Source of the DNA: Acidobacteriaceae bacterium
GTDB taxonomy: Bacteria; Acidobacteriota; Terriglobia; Terriglobales; Acidobacteriaceae
Length of the DNA: 15,100 nucleotides
Assembly: GCA_030042915.1 (NCBI GenBank)
Contig: JASHYS010000304.1
Location: 1 to 15,100 of the forward strand
Direction: 5' to 3'
Shown: positions 1-7,026 of the stretch, in pieces
Position numbering within the stretch: the stretch's first letter is position 1
Layout: each line of letters begins with the position of its first letter
The notes under the pieces: generated by a model
Database searches by the model: none
Seen by the model: only the letters and a program-made list of their open reading frames with translations
What the model was told of the DNA's origin: nothing
Program-made: the position numbers and the translations under genes

Positions 1-230
1 TCATTGAGTGAATTGAGGTCAAGGAATTGAGGATCCATGCCGTCAAGAGCCTGCTCCAGCGTGGCGCGATCCACGGGATCGCTGGCTACGGTTGGGAATC
101 CGGGTTGCCAAAAGACAACGGTCTTTGCACAAAGTGGCGAGGGCAGGAGAGCCGCAATGAACGCGAGCGAAGCCAACCAGCCGGGGCAGTGAGCCGGTGG
201 GGCACAACGGGGAGACGGATTCCTGTTCAT
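1..230 (-). CDS. Secreted protein of unknown function, 5' part only (cut by left edge)
   Basis: The frame opens with ATG at 230 and stays open to base 1, giving 76 visible codons. The protein starts with a basic, proline-rich stretch (MNRNPSPRCAPPAHCPGW), then a hydrophobic core (LASLAFIAALL) and a likely signal peptidase I site after PLCA, near residue 35. The Cys there does not sit in a normal lipobox. The mature part begins KTVVFWQPGFPTVASDP and alternates beta and helical stretches. I do not recognise the family. The start of a Rossmann-like or glutamine-amidotransferase-like fold is possible but weakly supported. A strong GGGAGG lies 6 nt before the ATG. It follows the LacI gene in the same direction after a 377-base gap, so it probably has its own promoter and may belong to the sugar locus. 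Confidence is high that it is coding and low on function. Confidence 0.8.
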   Translation of the reverse strand, partial: MNRNPSPRCAPPAHCPGWLASLAFIAALLPSPLCAKTVVFWQPGFPTVASDPVDRATLEQALDGMDPQFLDLNSLN

Positions 231-236
231 GAAGAA

Positions 237-242
237 CCTCCC
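237..242 (-). promoter_or_regulatory. Shine-Dalgarno GGGAGG of the left-edge secreted protein gene
   Basis: On the minus strand GGGAGG stands 6 nt before the ATG at 230. It decides the start, and it supports a gene of which only the first part is present in the window. Confidence 0.75.
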
Positions 243-336
243 GAGCGGCAAGGCCGCCTGGAGATGGATCGGCGCGAGAAGCGCATGCAGGGCAGATGGC
301 GCGCTCTTTCGGCCCCGCTTTCCATCAAATTTGGGA

Positions 337-354
337 TTGTTACCATTTGTACCA
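337..354. promoter_or_regulatory. Tandem 9-bp half-site-like repeat, possible operator
   Basis: TTGTTACCA (337-345) is followed directly by TTTGTACCA (346-354), two near-identical 9-mers in direct orientation. On the minus strand this reads TGGTACAAATGGTAACAA, about 107 bp before the ATG at 230, with a TATGGT that could serve as a weak -10. TGGTA-type half-sites occur in some LacI-family operators, but the direct rather than inverted arrangement makes this tentative. Confidence 0.25.
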
Positions 355-607
355 TAGGACGCGGCGCAAAGCCTGAATCATTTGATAAGAAAGCAATTGG
401 TCCCCAATGATGTCCGCCAAAAACAAGGGCGCGGAGGCTATGATGACGGTCGATGGTTAGAAATTCGCAGCATAGAAGGGATGCCTTGAAGCATTCAGAT
501 GATAACGGTATCTTACCCGAGCCAGACGGTCTTGAATGAGCGGCTCGCGCGGAAAGGAGGGCGCGATCATCGCACGGCCTGGCAAAACGCGTCACGCGAG
601 ATCCTCT

Positions 608-1699
608 TTAATTGGTGACCATCGGAGACCGGTGTTTGCAGCCGCACGAACGCCGCAGCACAAGCTCAACCGGGAGAACGATTCTGTGGCCTGTGTGCGG
701 TGTTTCGCCGCGCACAATACGATCGAAGAGCAGGCTCGCCGCCACACGGCCCATTTCCTGCGCTGCCTGGCGAACCACCGTGAGAGGTGGTGAAGTAAAT
801 TCGGCCAGGTCGAAGTCGTCGAATCCAGCCAGGGCAAGGTCGTTGGGAACACGCACGCCGAGACGCGCAATGGCACTTAAAACATAACGGGTGGCCAGAG
901 TATTGGATGTGAGGATGGCCGTGGGACCGCTGTTCCCATCGAGTTTGGCCTTGAGGATGCGCAGCGCAATCTCTTCGGATGTGCAGTCGAAAACCGCGTC
1001 CGATTGGAGACCGGCACTTTGCATGGCGCGGCGATAACCGAGAAAGCGTGTGTTGATGGTGAACAAGCTGCGGCTGAGTCCGATATAGGCGATGCGCTGG
1101 TGGCCATGTTCGATGAGGTGCTCGGTCATGTGGCGCGTGCCGATGGCGTTTTGCACGAGGACGGTATCGATGGACGGGTCGGGGACCGGACGGTCAAAGG
1201 CCACCACGGGAGTTTTGCCAAAGAGAGCGCGTGAGAGGAGTGATTGGCGGAACTGGGAAGGAATCACCAGCAAGCCGTCAACGTGCCGCTCCAGCATTTG
1301 ATCCGCTTCAGCGTATTCCGTCTTGGGGTCTTCGTTGGAGGTGGTGATGATGACCGAGTAACCGCGCTCCTTGGCCACAGTGGTGACCGCGTGCGCGCAA
1401 TTGGCGAAGAAGGGATCGTAAAGGTAAGGAATGATGAGACCGATGGAGCGGCTGGTTTGACCGCGAAATGCGCGCGCCAGGACATTGGGGCGGTACTTTA
1501 GCTGATCAATTGCGGTTTGCACGCGCTGCGTGGTCTGTTCGGAGACACGAACGGTTCCGCTCAAGACACGCGAAACGGTCATGGTTCCGACGCCGGCCAG
1601 CCTGGCCACGTCGCTCATGGTGGGCTTACGGTGCGCCACCGGCCCGGGCGCACGCTGCTTCGCTTTACCCGCAGATGGAGCGGCAGGGGTTTTCGCCAA
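608..1699 (-). CDS. LacI-family transcriptional regulator (distal copy)
   Basis: A 363-residue LacI/GalR-family repressor. The helix-turn-helix lies at about residues 28-48 (MSDVARLAGVGTMTVSRVLSG), followed by the hinge helix (YRPNVLARAF) and a periplasmic-binding-protein-like sugar domain opening with SIGLIIPYLYDPFF. FDDFDLAEFTSPPLTVVRQ near the C-terminus is typical of the family's dimer and ligand region. The protein ends in an unusual SCGCKHRSPMVTN tail. I chose the TTG at 1699 because GGGAGAG sits 6 nt before it and the frame upstream (to a GTG at 1795) reads like non-coding sequence. It is the last gene before the gap on this strand, about 200 bp after another LacI gene whose DNA-binding helix differs, so the two probably bind different operators. 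Ligand unknown; a cello-oligosaccharide is inferred from neighbours. Confidence 0.93.
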   Translation of the reverse strand: MAKTPAAPSAGKAKQRAPGPVAHRKPTMSDVARLAGVGTMTVSRVLSGTVRVSEQTTQRVQTAIDQLKYRPNVLARAFRGQTSRSIGLIIPYLYDPFFANCAHAVTTVAKERGYSVIITTSNEDPKTEYAEADQMLERHVDGLLVIPSQFRQSLLSRALFGKTPVVAFDRPVPDPSIDTVLVQNAIGTRHMTEHLIEHGHQRIAYIGLSRSLFTINTRFLGYRRAMQSAGLQSDAVFDCTSEEIALRILKAKLDGNSGPTAILTSNTLATRYVLSAIARLGVRVPNDLALAGFDDFDLAEFTSPPLTVVRQAAQEMGRVAASLLFDRIVRGETPHTGHRIVLPVELVLRRSCGCKHRSPMVTN

Positions 1700-1705
1700 T
1701 TCGAT

Positions 1706-1712
1706 CTCTCCC
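1706..1712 (-). promoter_or_regulatory. Shine-Dalgarno GGGAGAG deciding a TTG start
   Basis: GGGAGAG on the minus strand, 6 nt before TTG at 1699. The longer frame starting at GTG 1795 has no comparable site, and its extra 32 residues show no conserved character. Confidence 0.5.
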
Positions 1713-1842
1713 GCAAAAGCTAACGATGTGCGCCCTGGCCGAACTCCGGGGTAAAAAAACTCACAGCTTTGCGGCGCCTCCTTCTGACGGGGCACCGATT
1801 TGGTCCACCTGCGAGAGCAGATGCACCTTTCGACTGCGCGAC

Positions 1843-1854
1843 AAAAACGTTAAA
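1843..1854. promoter_or_regulatory. AACGTT-centred element upstream of the distal lacI gene
   Basis: AAAAACGTTAAA holds a perfect 6-bp AACGTT palindrome with a central CG, the centre seen in many LacI-family operators. It lies in the roughly 200-bp gap between the two regulator genes, about 145 bp before the chosen start of the distal one, so it could be an autoregulatory site. The flanks are not symmetric. The rest of the 1700-1898 gap shows nothing else clear. Confidence 0.25.
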
Positions 1855-1898
1855 GCAGGACTATAGCAGCGTGTATGGCCGGGAGGCAAGCGAATGTC

Positions 1899-2969
1899 TT
1901 AAGCGCGTTTTGAGCGCTGAGGGCGTTCAGGAGGTGGAGAGGTGGATTCGCGAATGACCAATTCGGGCAGGACGGAAATGACACGCGGAACCGAATCTTC
2001 ACCGCGAACCCGCTTGAGCAGGGCGCCGGCGGCGATGGTGCCCATCTGATGGAGCGGCTGGCGGATGGTGGTGATGCTGGGATTGTGAAAGGCCGCGCTC
2101 TGAATGTCGTCAAAACCGATGACAGAAATGTCTTCGGGCACGCGCAGTCCATGATCGCGGAGGGCGCGGATGGCTCCGATGGCGGCGATATCGTCGTAAC
2201 AGACCAGGGCCGTGAAATGCACTTTACGGTCGAGCAATTCGCGAGCCGGCTCGAATCCCAACTCCGGCGTAGAAACCCGGAGCTTGAGCTGCACGGTGAG
2301 CTCCGGTTTAAGGGCGATGCCAAGATCCCTGGCCACGCTTTTGAGGCACTCCCAGCGATCGTCGGCATCGGAGCTATGACTGCCCCCGCGCATAAAGGCG
2401 ATGGTGCGATGTCCGAGCTGATGGAGATGCTTCAAAGTGAGTTCGGCGGCTCGCCGCTGGTCCAATACCACGCTGGTAATTCCCGGGATCTGGCGATGTC
2501 CGGCCACGGCAACAGCGGGAATTTTGAAACGGTGCTGCAACACGGTGTCGATGAGGAGCAATCCCTCCACCGAACGCTCCATCAACATGCGCGGGTATTC
2601 TTCGATCAAGTCCGGCTGGCGGCGATGGCTGGCAGTGAGGTAAAAGTATCCTCCCTCGATGAGAGATTGTTCTACGCCGGTGAGCACCTGGGCGGTATAG
2701 CTGTCGCTCAACTCGGGGACGAGCACACCAATGGAATAAGTCTGGCGCTTGCGCAGCGAGCGCGCGTAGAAACTGGGCCGGTAATCGAATTTGGCGGCGG
2801 CTGCCTTTACGCGGTCGCGCGTGTCCTGGGGGATGGCGCGCACCCCGGGAGCATCATTCAATACCAGAGAGATGGTCGCCGGCGAAAGATCGAGGTATTC
2901 GCCCAGGACGCGCAGGCTGACAGGTTGACCCGGCTTGGGCACGCGTCCTGATTTCGTGTTGCTGGCCAT
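1899..2969 (-). CDS. LacI-family transcriptional regulator (proximal copy)
   Basis: A 356-residue LacI-family repressor. A basic N-terminus is followed by the helix-turn-helix at about residues 17-40 (VSLRVLGEYLDLSPATISLV), the hinge helix (YRPSFYARSLRKRQT) and a sugar-binding domain opening with SIGVLVPELSDSYTAQVL. VIGFDDIQSAAFHNPSITTI near the C-terminus is a family hallmark. The recognition helix (SPATISLVLN) differs from that of the other LacI gene (GTMTVSRVLSG). ATG at 2969 gives a normal N-terminus; an in-frame TTG at 2993 is possible. It begins about 50 bp after the transporter stop, so it is probably co-transcribed with the GH9 and transporter genes. It likely responds to the imported sugar, but the ligand is not shown by the sequence. 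Confidence 0.93.
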   Translation of the reverse strand: MASNTKSGRVPKPGQPVSLRVLGEYLDLSPATISLVLNDAPGVRAIPQDTRDRVKAAAAKFDYRPSFYARSLRKRQTYSIGVLVPELSDSYTAQVLTGVEQSLIEGGYFYLTASHRRQPDLIEEYPRMLMERSVEGLLLIDTVLQHRFKIPAVAVAGHRQIPGITSVVLDQRRAAELTLKHLHQLGHRTIAFMRGGSHSSDADDRWECLKSVARDLGIALKPELTVQLKLRVSTPELGFEPARELLDRKVHFTALVCYDDIAAIGAIRALRDHGLRVPEDISVIGFDDIQSAAFHNPSITTIRQPLHQMGTIAAGALLKRVRGEDSVPRVISVLPELVIRESTSPPPERPQRSKRA

Positions 2970-3020
2970 TTTCCTTGTTGTAACACGCCGCAAAGCAAAT
3001 TGGCCCTGTGATTTGCTCTA

Positions 3021-4919
3021 TTAAATCGTTTCAGTAAAAGCATTTTCTGATTTGGTTGGCGCAGGAGCAGCTTGCGACTCGATCTCGCGCTGTTCCAGAC
3101 GGTCGTACCAGGAGAACTTGAGGATTGCCGAGGTGATGAGAATGACGGCCGCCGTGAGGGCTGCGCGCGTGAATTCCCGGATAACGATGTACATGGGAAG
3201 CACAACCAGTGAAACCTGCCACACGATCCCCACGACGATGTTGAACATGTCGCGCAAAAAATCCTGGTTGCGCTTGAAGGTGGGATCCTGGCGAACCACC
3301 TTTTGATGAATGGGAGCCCAGAAGCCCCAGGGACGAACGTGCCGGTAAAAGTCCTTGAGGACCTCTTCATCCTCCGGCTTGGTGAGCAGCGTGCCGGCCA
3401 GGCATCCGACAAGGGAAAGAGCCAGCACCAGTGGAAAGACGATGGCCACATCGAGGTTGATGGAGTAGGTGGCGAGGAGATGCCGGACCCATGGCACGCG
3501 CTCGACGATCGACGGCAGCGCCAAAGCCGAGGCGATGCCGGCGACCATGCCCCAGAAGTAGCCGTATCCGTTGAAGCGCCACCAGTACCACTTGAGAACG
3601 TTGGAGGCGACATATCCTCCCCACAATCCTGACACGATCCACACCACGACAGAGTTGACCGAAGTGACGTTCCATCCGATGAGGATACCGAGGACCACCA
3701 CTGCAAACGAACTGAGATAGCTGAGGCGGACGTAGGTTTTGGGAGGGGCATCGGGCCGGATATAGCGTTTGTAGATGTCGTTGACGAAATACGGCGGAGC
3801 GGCATTCACGGTGGCCGCAAAGTTGGCCATGAATGCTGCCAGCAGCCCAGAGATGAGAAATCCCAGCAGCCCCACGGGCACAAATCGCGCCAGCGCGTAG
3901 GGAAGGACGAGCTCGAAGTCCATATTGGTGCCCATGGCGCGAATACTGTCGCTGAAGAATGCCGCGGCAAGAACGGTGAGACCGGCGGTGAGAAAGTAGC
4001 GCGGGAAGGTGAGCACGATGTTGACCCAGGCGCTCATGAGCGACGCCTCGCGCGGATTCTTTGAGGAGAGGACGCGCTGCATGTCGTAGTTGGGGGCTGG
4101 TCCGGCAGCGGAGATGAGCACGCCTTTGAAGAAGAGCATCATGACGAAAAAGCCAAACAGGCCGTAGCCGTCCTGATCGATCCTGGCGCCGGTGGCTGGA
4201 ATCAACCGTGACCAGTCGAGGTTCAAATGCCAGCCGAAAAACACGTTGTCCCAGCCACTGGGCACCACGCGATGCAACATGGCGGGCGCGACCCGGCGCA
4301 TGGCAATGATGCCGACCGCAAATGATGCGACCGACAGCACACAGAACTGAATCACTTCAGTAATGACAACACTGATCATGCCGCCCTTGATGACATAGAT
4401 AGCGGTAATGAGGATGAGGATGAGGGCGTACTGGTTGGGTGTGAGATGCCAGGGCAGAAATGTGGCTGCAAATTTGCCGATGCCCTTGAAGCCGTAACTG
4501 AAGAAGCCAATGATGCTGATGAATGCGTAGATGACCACGATCATGTGCGACAACTGCGCGCCGCGCCCGGTGCCGAAGCGCGTCCTGATCCACTCCGCGC
4601 CGGTCATGACGCGCGAGCGCCGCAGCCATGCCGACAGATAGACCATGAGAAATACCTGGTTGAAGGTCGGCCACAGCCAGGGAATCCACACGCTTTTCAG
4701 GCCGTAGACGAACATCCAATAGACGAGCAGCATGGTGCCGCTGATATCGAACATGCCGGAGGCGTTGGAGAGGCCGAGCACGTACCACGGCATCTTGTTG
4801 CCGCCCAGGAAATAGGCAGCGATGTCGCGGGAGCCATAATGAGATACCCAGTAGCCTGCCAGGACTGTGCCCAACAGATACAGCAGGATGATGGCGATAT
4901 CCAATGCGTGAAGTTGCAT
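3021..4919 (-). CDS. SSS-family (sodium:solute symporter) transporter, probable sugar importer
   Basis: A 632-residue membrane protein of the solute:sodium symporter family. About 13 or more hydrophobic segments are visible, starting at residues 8-23. Family signatures include YFLGGNKMPWYVLGLSNASG (37-56), GAEWIRTRFG (107-116), PNYDMQRVLSSKNPREAS (276-293) and VNDIYKRYI (379-387). A C-terminal soluble piece (KPEDEEVLKDFYRHVRPWGFW) is followed by two more membrane segments at about 558-605, making it longer than minimal SSS proteins. At 361-372 the protein has AAFMANFAATVN. Relatives usually carry Ser and Ser/Thr where this has A365 and N366, so the Na2 site looks altered. ATG 4919 has GGGGGA 4 nt upstream and is preferred to TTG 4931. 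It sits 98 bp after the GH9 gene and before a LacI gene. Transport of cellobiose or glucose is inferred from context; uric acid, proline or other SSS substrates are unlikely here but not excluded. Confidence 0.93.
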   Translation of the reverse strand: MQLHALDIAIILLYLLGTVLAGYWVSHYGSRDIAAYFLGGNKMPWYVLGLSNASGMFDISGTMLLVYWMFVYGLKSVWIPWLWPTFNQVFLMVYLSAWLRRSRVMTGAEWIRTRFGTGRGAQLSHMIVVIYAFISIIGFFSYGFKGIGKFAATFLPWHLTPNQYALILILITAIYVIKGGMISVVITEVIQFCVLSVASFAVGIIAMRRVAPAMLHRVVPSGWDNVFFGWHLNLDWSRLIPATGARIDQDGYGLFGFFVMMLFFKGVLISAAGPAPNYDMQRVLSSKNPREASLMSAWVNIVLTFPRYFLTAGLTVLAAAFFSDSIRAMGTNMDFELVLPYALARFVPVGLLGFLISGLLAAFMANFAATVNAAPPYFVNDIYKRYIRPDAPPKTYVRLSYLSSFAVVVLGILIGWNVTSVNSVVVWIVSGLWGGYVASNVLKWYWWRFNGYGYFWGMVAGIASALALPSIVERVPWVRHLLATYSINLDVAIVFPLVLALSLVGCLAGTLLTKPEDEEVLKDFYRHVRPWGFWAPIHQKVVRQDPTFKRNQDFLRDMFNIVVGIVWQVSLVVLPMYIVIREFTRAALTAAVILITSAILKFSWYDRLEQREIESQAAPAPTKSENAFTETI

Positions 4920-5017
4920 CGAGTCCCCCAACTTCGGCTTTCAGTTTTCCCTGTTCTTTTATCGTTTCGCCGTCTGCTCTGCGGTAACGGCTCCTTCAGC
5001 GCTGCCGGGCAAGCTTG

Positions 5018-6781
5018 TTAGCGCAATTGCCCGCCAAGCAGAAAAACCAGAGACGCCTGCCAGTTGATGGCAATCTCGTTGCTGGCATACGAAGCGGTTT
5101 CGTCGGCATAGACCTTGGCCGGGGGCAGATTGCGAGGGAGCGTAGCCAGAACTGGATCCTGCCGCCCGACATTGGGTCCTCCGGCGAGCATACCGGGCCA
5201 GGGACCGGGCTGCTTGCCATCGGCGCTGGGCCTGTGATGCGGATGCTGGACCGCGTGCTCGCCGAGCTGCGTGACCCAGCAAAGCGAGAAGGTGTTTCGC
5301 CCCAACAAGTAGTGCAGATTTTCGCGCGCCGTATTCACGAAATCAGGGTTGGGTTCGAGGATGTTGGCGATGAGCAGGTCCATTCCATATTGCGCGGCGA
5401 TTCCATTTGAACCCCAAACGAAGTCCTTGGCCTGCAGGCTGACGTGATAGGGATTGGCAGCTGTGCGCGCCACAATGGCGTTTGCCGCTGTCAATATTCG
5501 CGCGCGAATAGCTGCCTGGGCGCCGGCGTCGGCGTCTTTGCGATGAGCAAGGACATAAGTACGCAGCGCCATGGGCGCCATCGAACTCCAGTTTGCCGAG
5601 GGCGGAGAGTCGAGGCTCGCAAGATAAGGTGCGTACCCCTTGAGGAAAAACTGATGGTAGGTCGCGTCGCCAGTGGTGCGCCACAGCTCGGCCGCTGCCC
5701 AAAGCCGCTCGTCGGCGCAATTGAAATCTCCGTACTCGCCGGTGGTGATGCCGGGCGGGTTTCGGAACGTTACGTTGGGGTAGTGGTCGGCCCAGCGCCA
5801 AGCGCGCTCTGCAGCGTCGAGTGCTTGCGCTGCAAATTGGGGATCGTAGGGCTTGTAAACGCGGGCGGCAATCGCCGCTACGGCAGCCAAGTCGGCCGTG
5901 GCGCAGGTGCTTTTGTAGGGCGGTGCGCCGGTCCCGATCACTTGGCTGGGCTGCGTATCCTGCTCCGGAGCGATGAAGCCGGGAAAATGTTCGCTGGTCT
6001 GCTTGTGCCAGGCGCCGCCGTCGGTATCTTGCATGGCGAGCATCCACTTCAGGTTCCAACGCACTTCGTTCAGGATGTCGGGCGTACCGTTTCCGGATTC
6101 GGGAATCTGGAGATGAATCGGGCTAAGGCTGCGACCGAAGATTTCCCAAGCCCAGAGCAGCGTGCCCGTGGCCACGCCAGAGTTCACCATGTAGCGACCG
6201 TAGTCCCCTGCATCATGCCATCCGCCGAGGTTATCTCGCGGCCCTTTGGCCCCAGAGCTGGGGTGAAATTGGCCATGCAAGTGGCAAGCCGCGTGGGTGT
6301 ACCCAGGGAATTCCGGCCCCAGATCGACCGCGGTTCCGCACCGCTGCCCATAAAAGGCACGCATAGCCAGGTAATAGGCATGATCGTAGACGTTCTTGCT
6401 TACGGTAAAGGTCCAGCTTTTGCCCACTCCCGGGATCTGGATGTAGTAGGTTCCCGGCAGGCGAAACGGGGAGAAGTCCGCCGTCTGCACGGTATCTCCC
6501 GTGAGCGGATCGAAAACGGGCGGTCCAAGGTTGGAACTGAATTCCACCTTTCCGTCGGTGGACCGCCTGATCTCAAAGGTTTTAGCTGGGGCGCTGACGA
6601 CTGCGAACTTGGGGCTATCTGCCAGGTAGCCCACCTGGTCGACTTTGATGGCCGGCGTGGGGTTCTCGACGGCATAGAGCAAACCCCCGGGGACGAGAAC
6701 CAGGCTCGCAACGCAAAAGCGGAGCCACGTAAGAAGGCCGGCGTGGGAGTTTTGCGGGGCCGCAATGAATGAAGGAGCCAT
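5018..6781 (-). CDS. GH9 beta-glucanase/cellodextrinase with N-terminal Ig-like domain
   Basis: A 587-residue glycoside hydrolase family 9 enzyme that cleaves beta-1,4-glucosidic bonds by inversion. After a long, partly hydrophobic N-terminus (LLTWLRFCVASLVLVPGGLL, likely an export signal cut near LLYA) comes a CelD_N-type Ig-like domain at about residues 44-128 (IKVDQVGYLADSPKFAVV). The (alpha/alpha)6 catalytic domain follows. GGWHDAGDYGRYM carries the base aspartates D190/D193, LGRNTFSLCWVTQLGE and HPHHRPS (around 513-519) form the His/Arg signature, and ADETASYASNEIAINW carries the acid E569. No cellulose-binding module is visible, which fits action on soluble cello-oligosaccharides more than crystalline cellulose; other beta-glucans are possible. 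ATG 6781 was chosen; GTG 6802 is an alternative and neither has a strong ribosome site. It is the first gene of the minus-strand run and is divergent from GH94. Confidence 0.94.
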   Translation of the reverse strand: MAPSFIAAPQNSHAGLLTWLRFCVASLVLVPGGLLYAVENPTPAIKVDQVGYLADSPKFAVVSAPAKTFEIRRSTDGKVEFSSNLGPPVFDPLTGDTVQTADFSPFRLPGTYYIQIPGVGKSWTFTVSKNVYDHAYYLAMRAFYGQRCGTAVDLGPEFPGYTHAACHLHGQFHPSSGAKGPRDNLGGWHDAGDYGRYMVNSGVATGTLLWAWEIFGRSLSPIHLQIPESGNGTPDILNEVRWNLKWMLAMQDTDGGAWHKQTSEHFPGFIAPEQDTQPSQVIGTGAPPYKSTCATADLAAVAAIAARVYKPYDPQFAAQALDAAERAWRWADHYPNVTFRNPPGITTGEYGDFNCADERLWAAAELWRTTGDATYHQFFLKGYAPYLASLDSPPSANWSSMAPMALRTYVLAHRKDADAGAQAAIRARILTAANAIVARTAANPYHVSLQAKDFVWGSNGIAAQYGMDLLIANILEPNPDFVNTARENLHYLLGRNTFSLCWVTQLGEHAVQHPHHRPSADGKQPGPWPGMLAGGPNVGRQDPVLATLPRNLPPAKVYADETASYASNEIAINWQASLVFLLGGQLR

Positions 6782-6863
6782 ATCTTTGGTTTCGCCTGGC
6801 ACCAGCGCCCAAATGGAGTGGAAAGACGGACCAGTCTCTCACATTCCTGTAATGGGGGCAACG

Positions 6864-6869
6864 GGTCAA
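6864..6869 (-). promoter_or_regulatory. Weak -35-like TTGACC upstream of the GH9 gene
   Basis: On the minus strand TTGACC matches five of six -35 bases about 85 bp before the GH9 ATG. No convincing -10 follows at 16-18 nt, so this is a low-confidence promoter guess. Confidence 0.2.
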
Positions 6870-6901
6870 ATGTGCGGCGATGGATGATTCCCGAAATTCG
6901 C

Positions 6902-6931
6902 TTGTTCCGCTCTCGCCATTTCGAGTATAAT
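6902..6931 (+). promoter_or_regulatory. Sigma70-like promoter of the cellobiose phosphorylase gene
   Basis: TTGTTC (6902-6907) and a perfect TATAAT (6926-6931) are 18 bp apart. Transcription would start near 6938, leaving a leader of about 89 nt before the GH94 ATG. The same DNA read on the minus strand gives TATACT (6929-6924), so the -10 region is nearly symmetrical and could also fire toward GH9, though no good -35 is seen for that direction. Confidence 0.65.
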
Positions 6932-6955
6932 CGCCCATCGCTCAAGTCAGGCTCT

Positions 6956-6971
6956 GCTCAAACGTTTTGGC
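6956..6971. promoter_or_regulatory. LacI-family operator candidate with AAACGTTT core
   Basis: GCTCAAACGTTTTGGC contains the perfect palindrome AAACGTTT (6960-6967). Over 16 bp, 12 positions match their reverse complement. The central CG with AAAC/GTTT arms is the shape of known LacI-family operators such as those of PurR and CcpA. It lies about 18-33 bp after the predicted transcription start of the GH94 gene, a place where a bound repressor would block RNA polymerase. Two LacI genes are encoded in the same locus. Confidence 0.5.
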
Positions 6972-6985
6972 GGATCGCTGTCAAA

Positions 6986-7007
6986 GGTTGAACCGGCCCC
7001 GTACCGG
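6986..7007 (+). promoter_or_regulatory. Short repeats in the GH94 leader
   Basis: The leader holds the palindrome GGTTGAACC (6986-6994) and a direct repeat ACCGG at 6992-6996 and 7003-7007, 11 bp apart (about one helical turn). This could be a second protein site or chance in GC-rich DNA. I do not see a riboswitch-like structure. Confidence 0.15.
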
Positions 7008-7026
7008 GTAAGATGAGGCATCGGCG

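Larger units (their letters stand above)
231..607. other. Gene-free leader (377 bp) upstream of the left-edge gene
   Basis: No convincing gene is visible on either strand. The open frames here have low-complexity, Arg/Ser-rich translations typical of chance frames in GC-rich DNA. The stretch separates the LacI stop (608) from the secreted gene start (230), so it should hold the LacI transcript end and the promoter of the secreted gene. The only patterned element I see is a tandem TTGTTACCA/TTTGTACCA at 337-354. No clear terminator with a T-run was found. Confidence 0.5.

Noticed and set aside
27..410. 127-codon open frame on the plus strand
   Set aside because: It overlaps the minus-strand secreted gene, which has a signal peptide and a perfect ribosome site. 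The plus-strand translation is Arg-rich and featureless.
227..595. 122-codon open frame on the minus strand in the 231-607 gap
   Set aside because: Ser/Arg/Pro-rich translation with no recognisable motif. It would bury the ribosome site of the secreted gene at 237-242.
577..600. CGCGTGACGCG followed by TTTT on the minus strand after the distal lacI stop, as a terminator
   Set aside because: A 4-bp stem with a 3-nt loop is too weak, and the T-run is only four bases.
2049..2951. 300-codon open frame on the plus strand
   Set aside because: Mirror frame of the proximal LacI gene, which has clear helix-turn-helix and sugar-domain motifs.
5444..6772. 442-codon open frame on the plus strand
   Set aside because: Exactly antisense to the GH9 gene, whose catalytic motifs are complete. 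The antisense translation has no family character and reflects GC-rich third positions.
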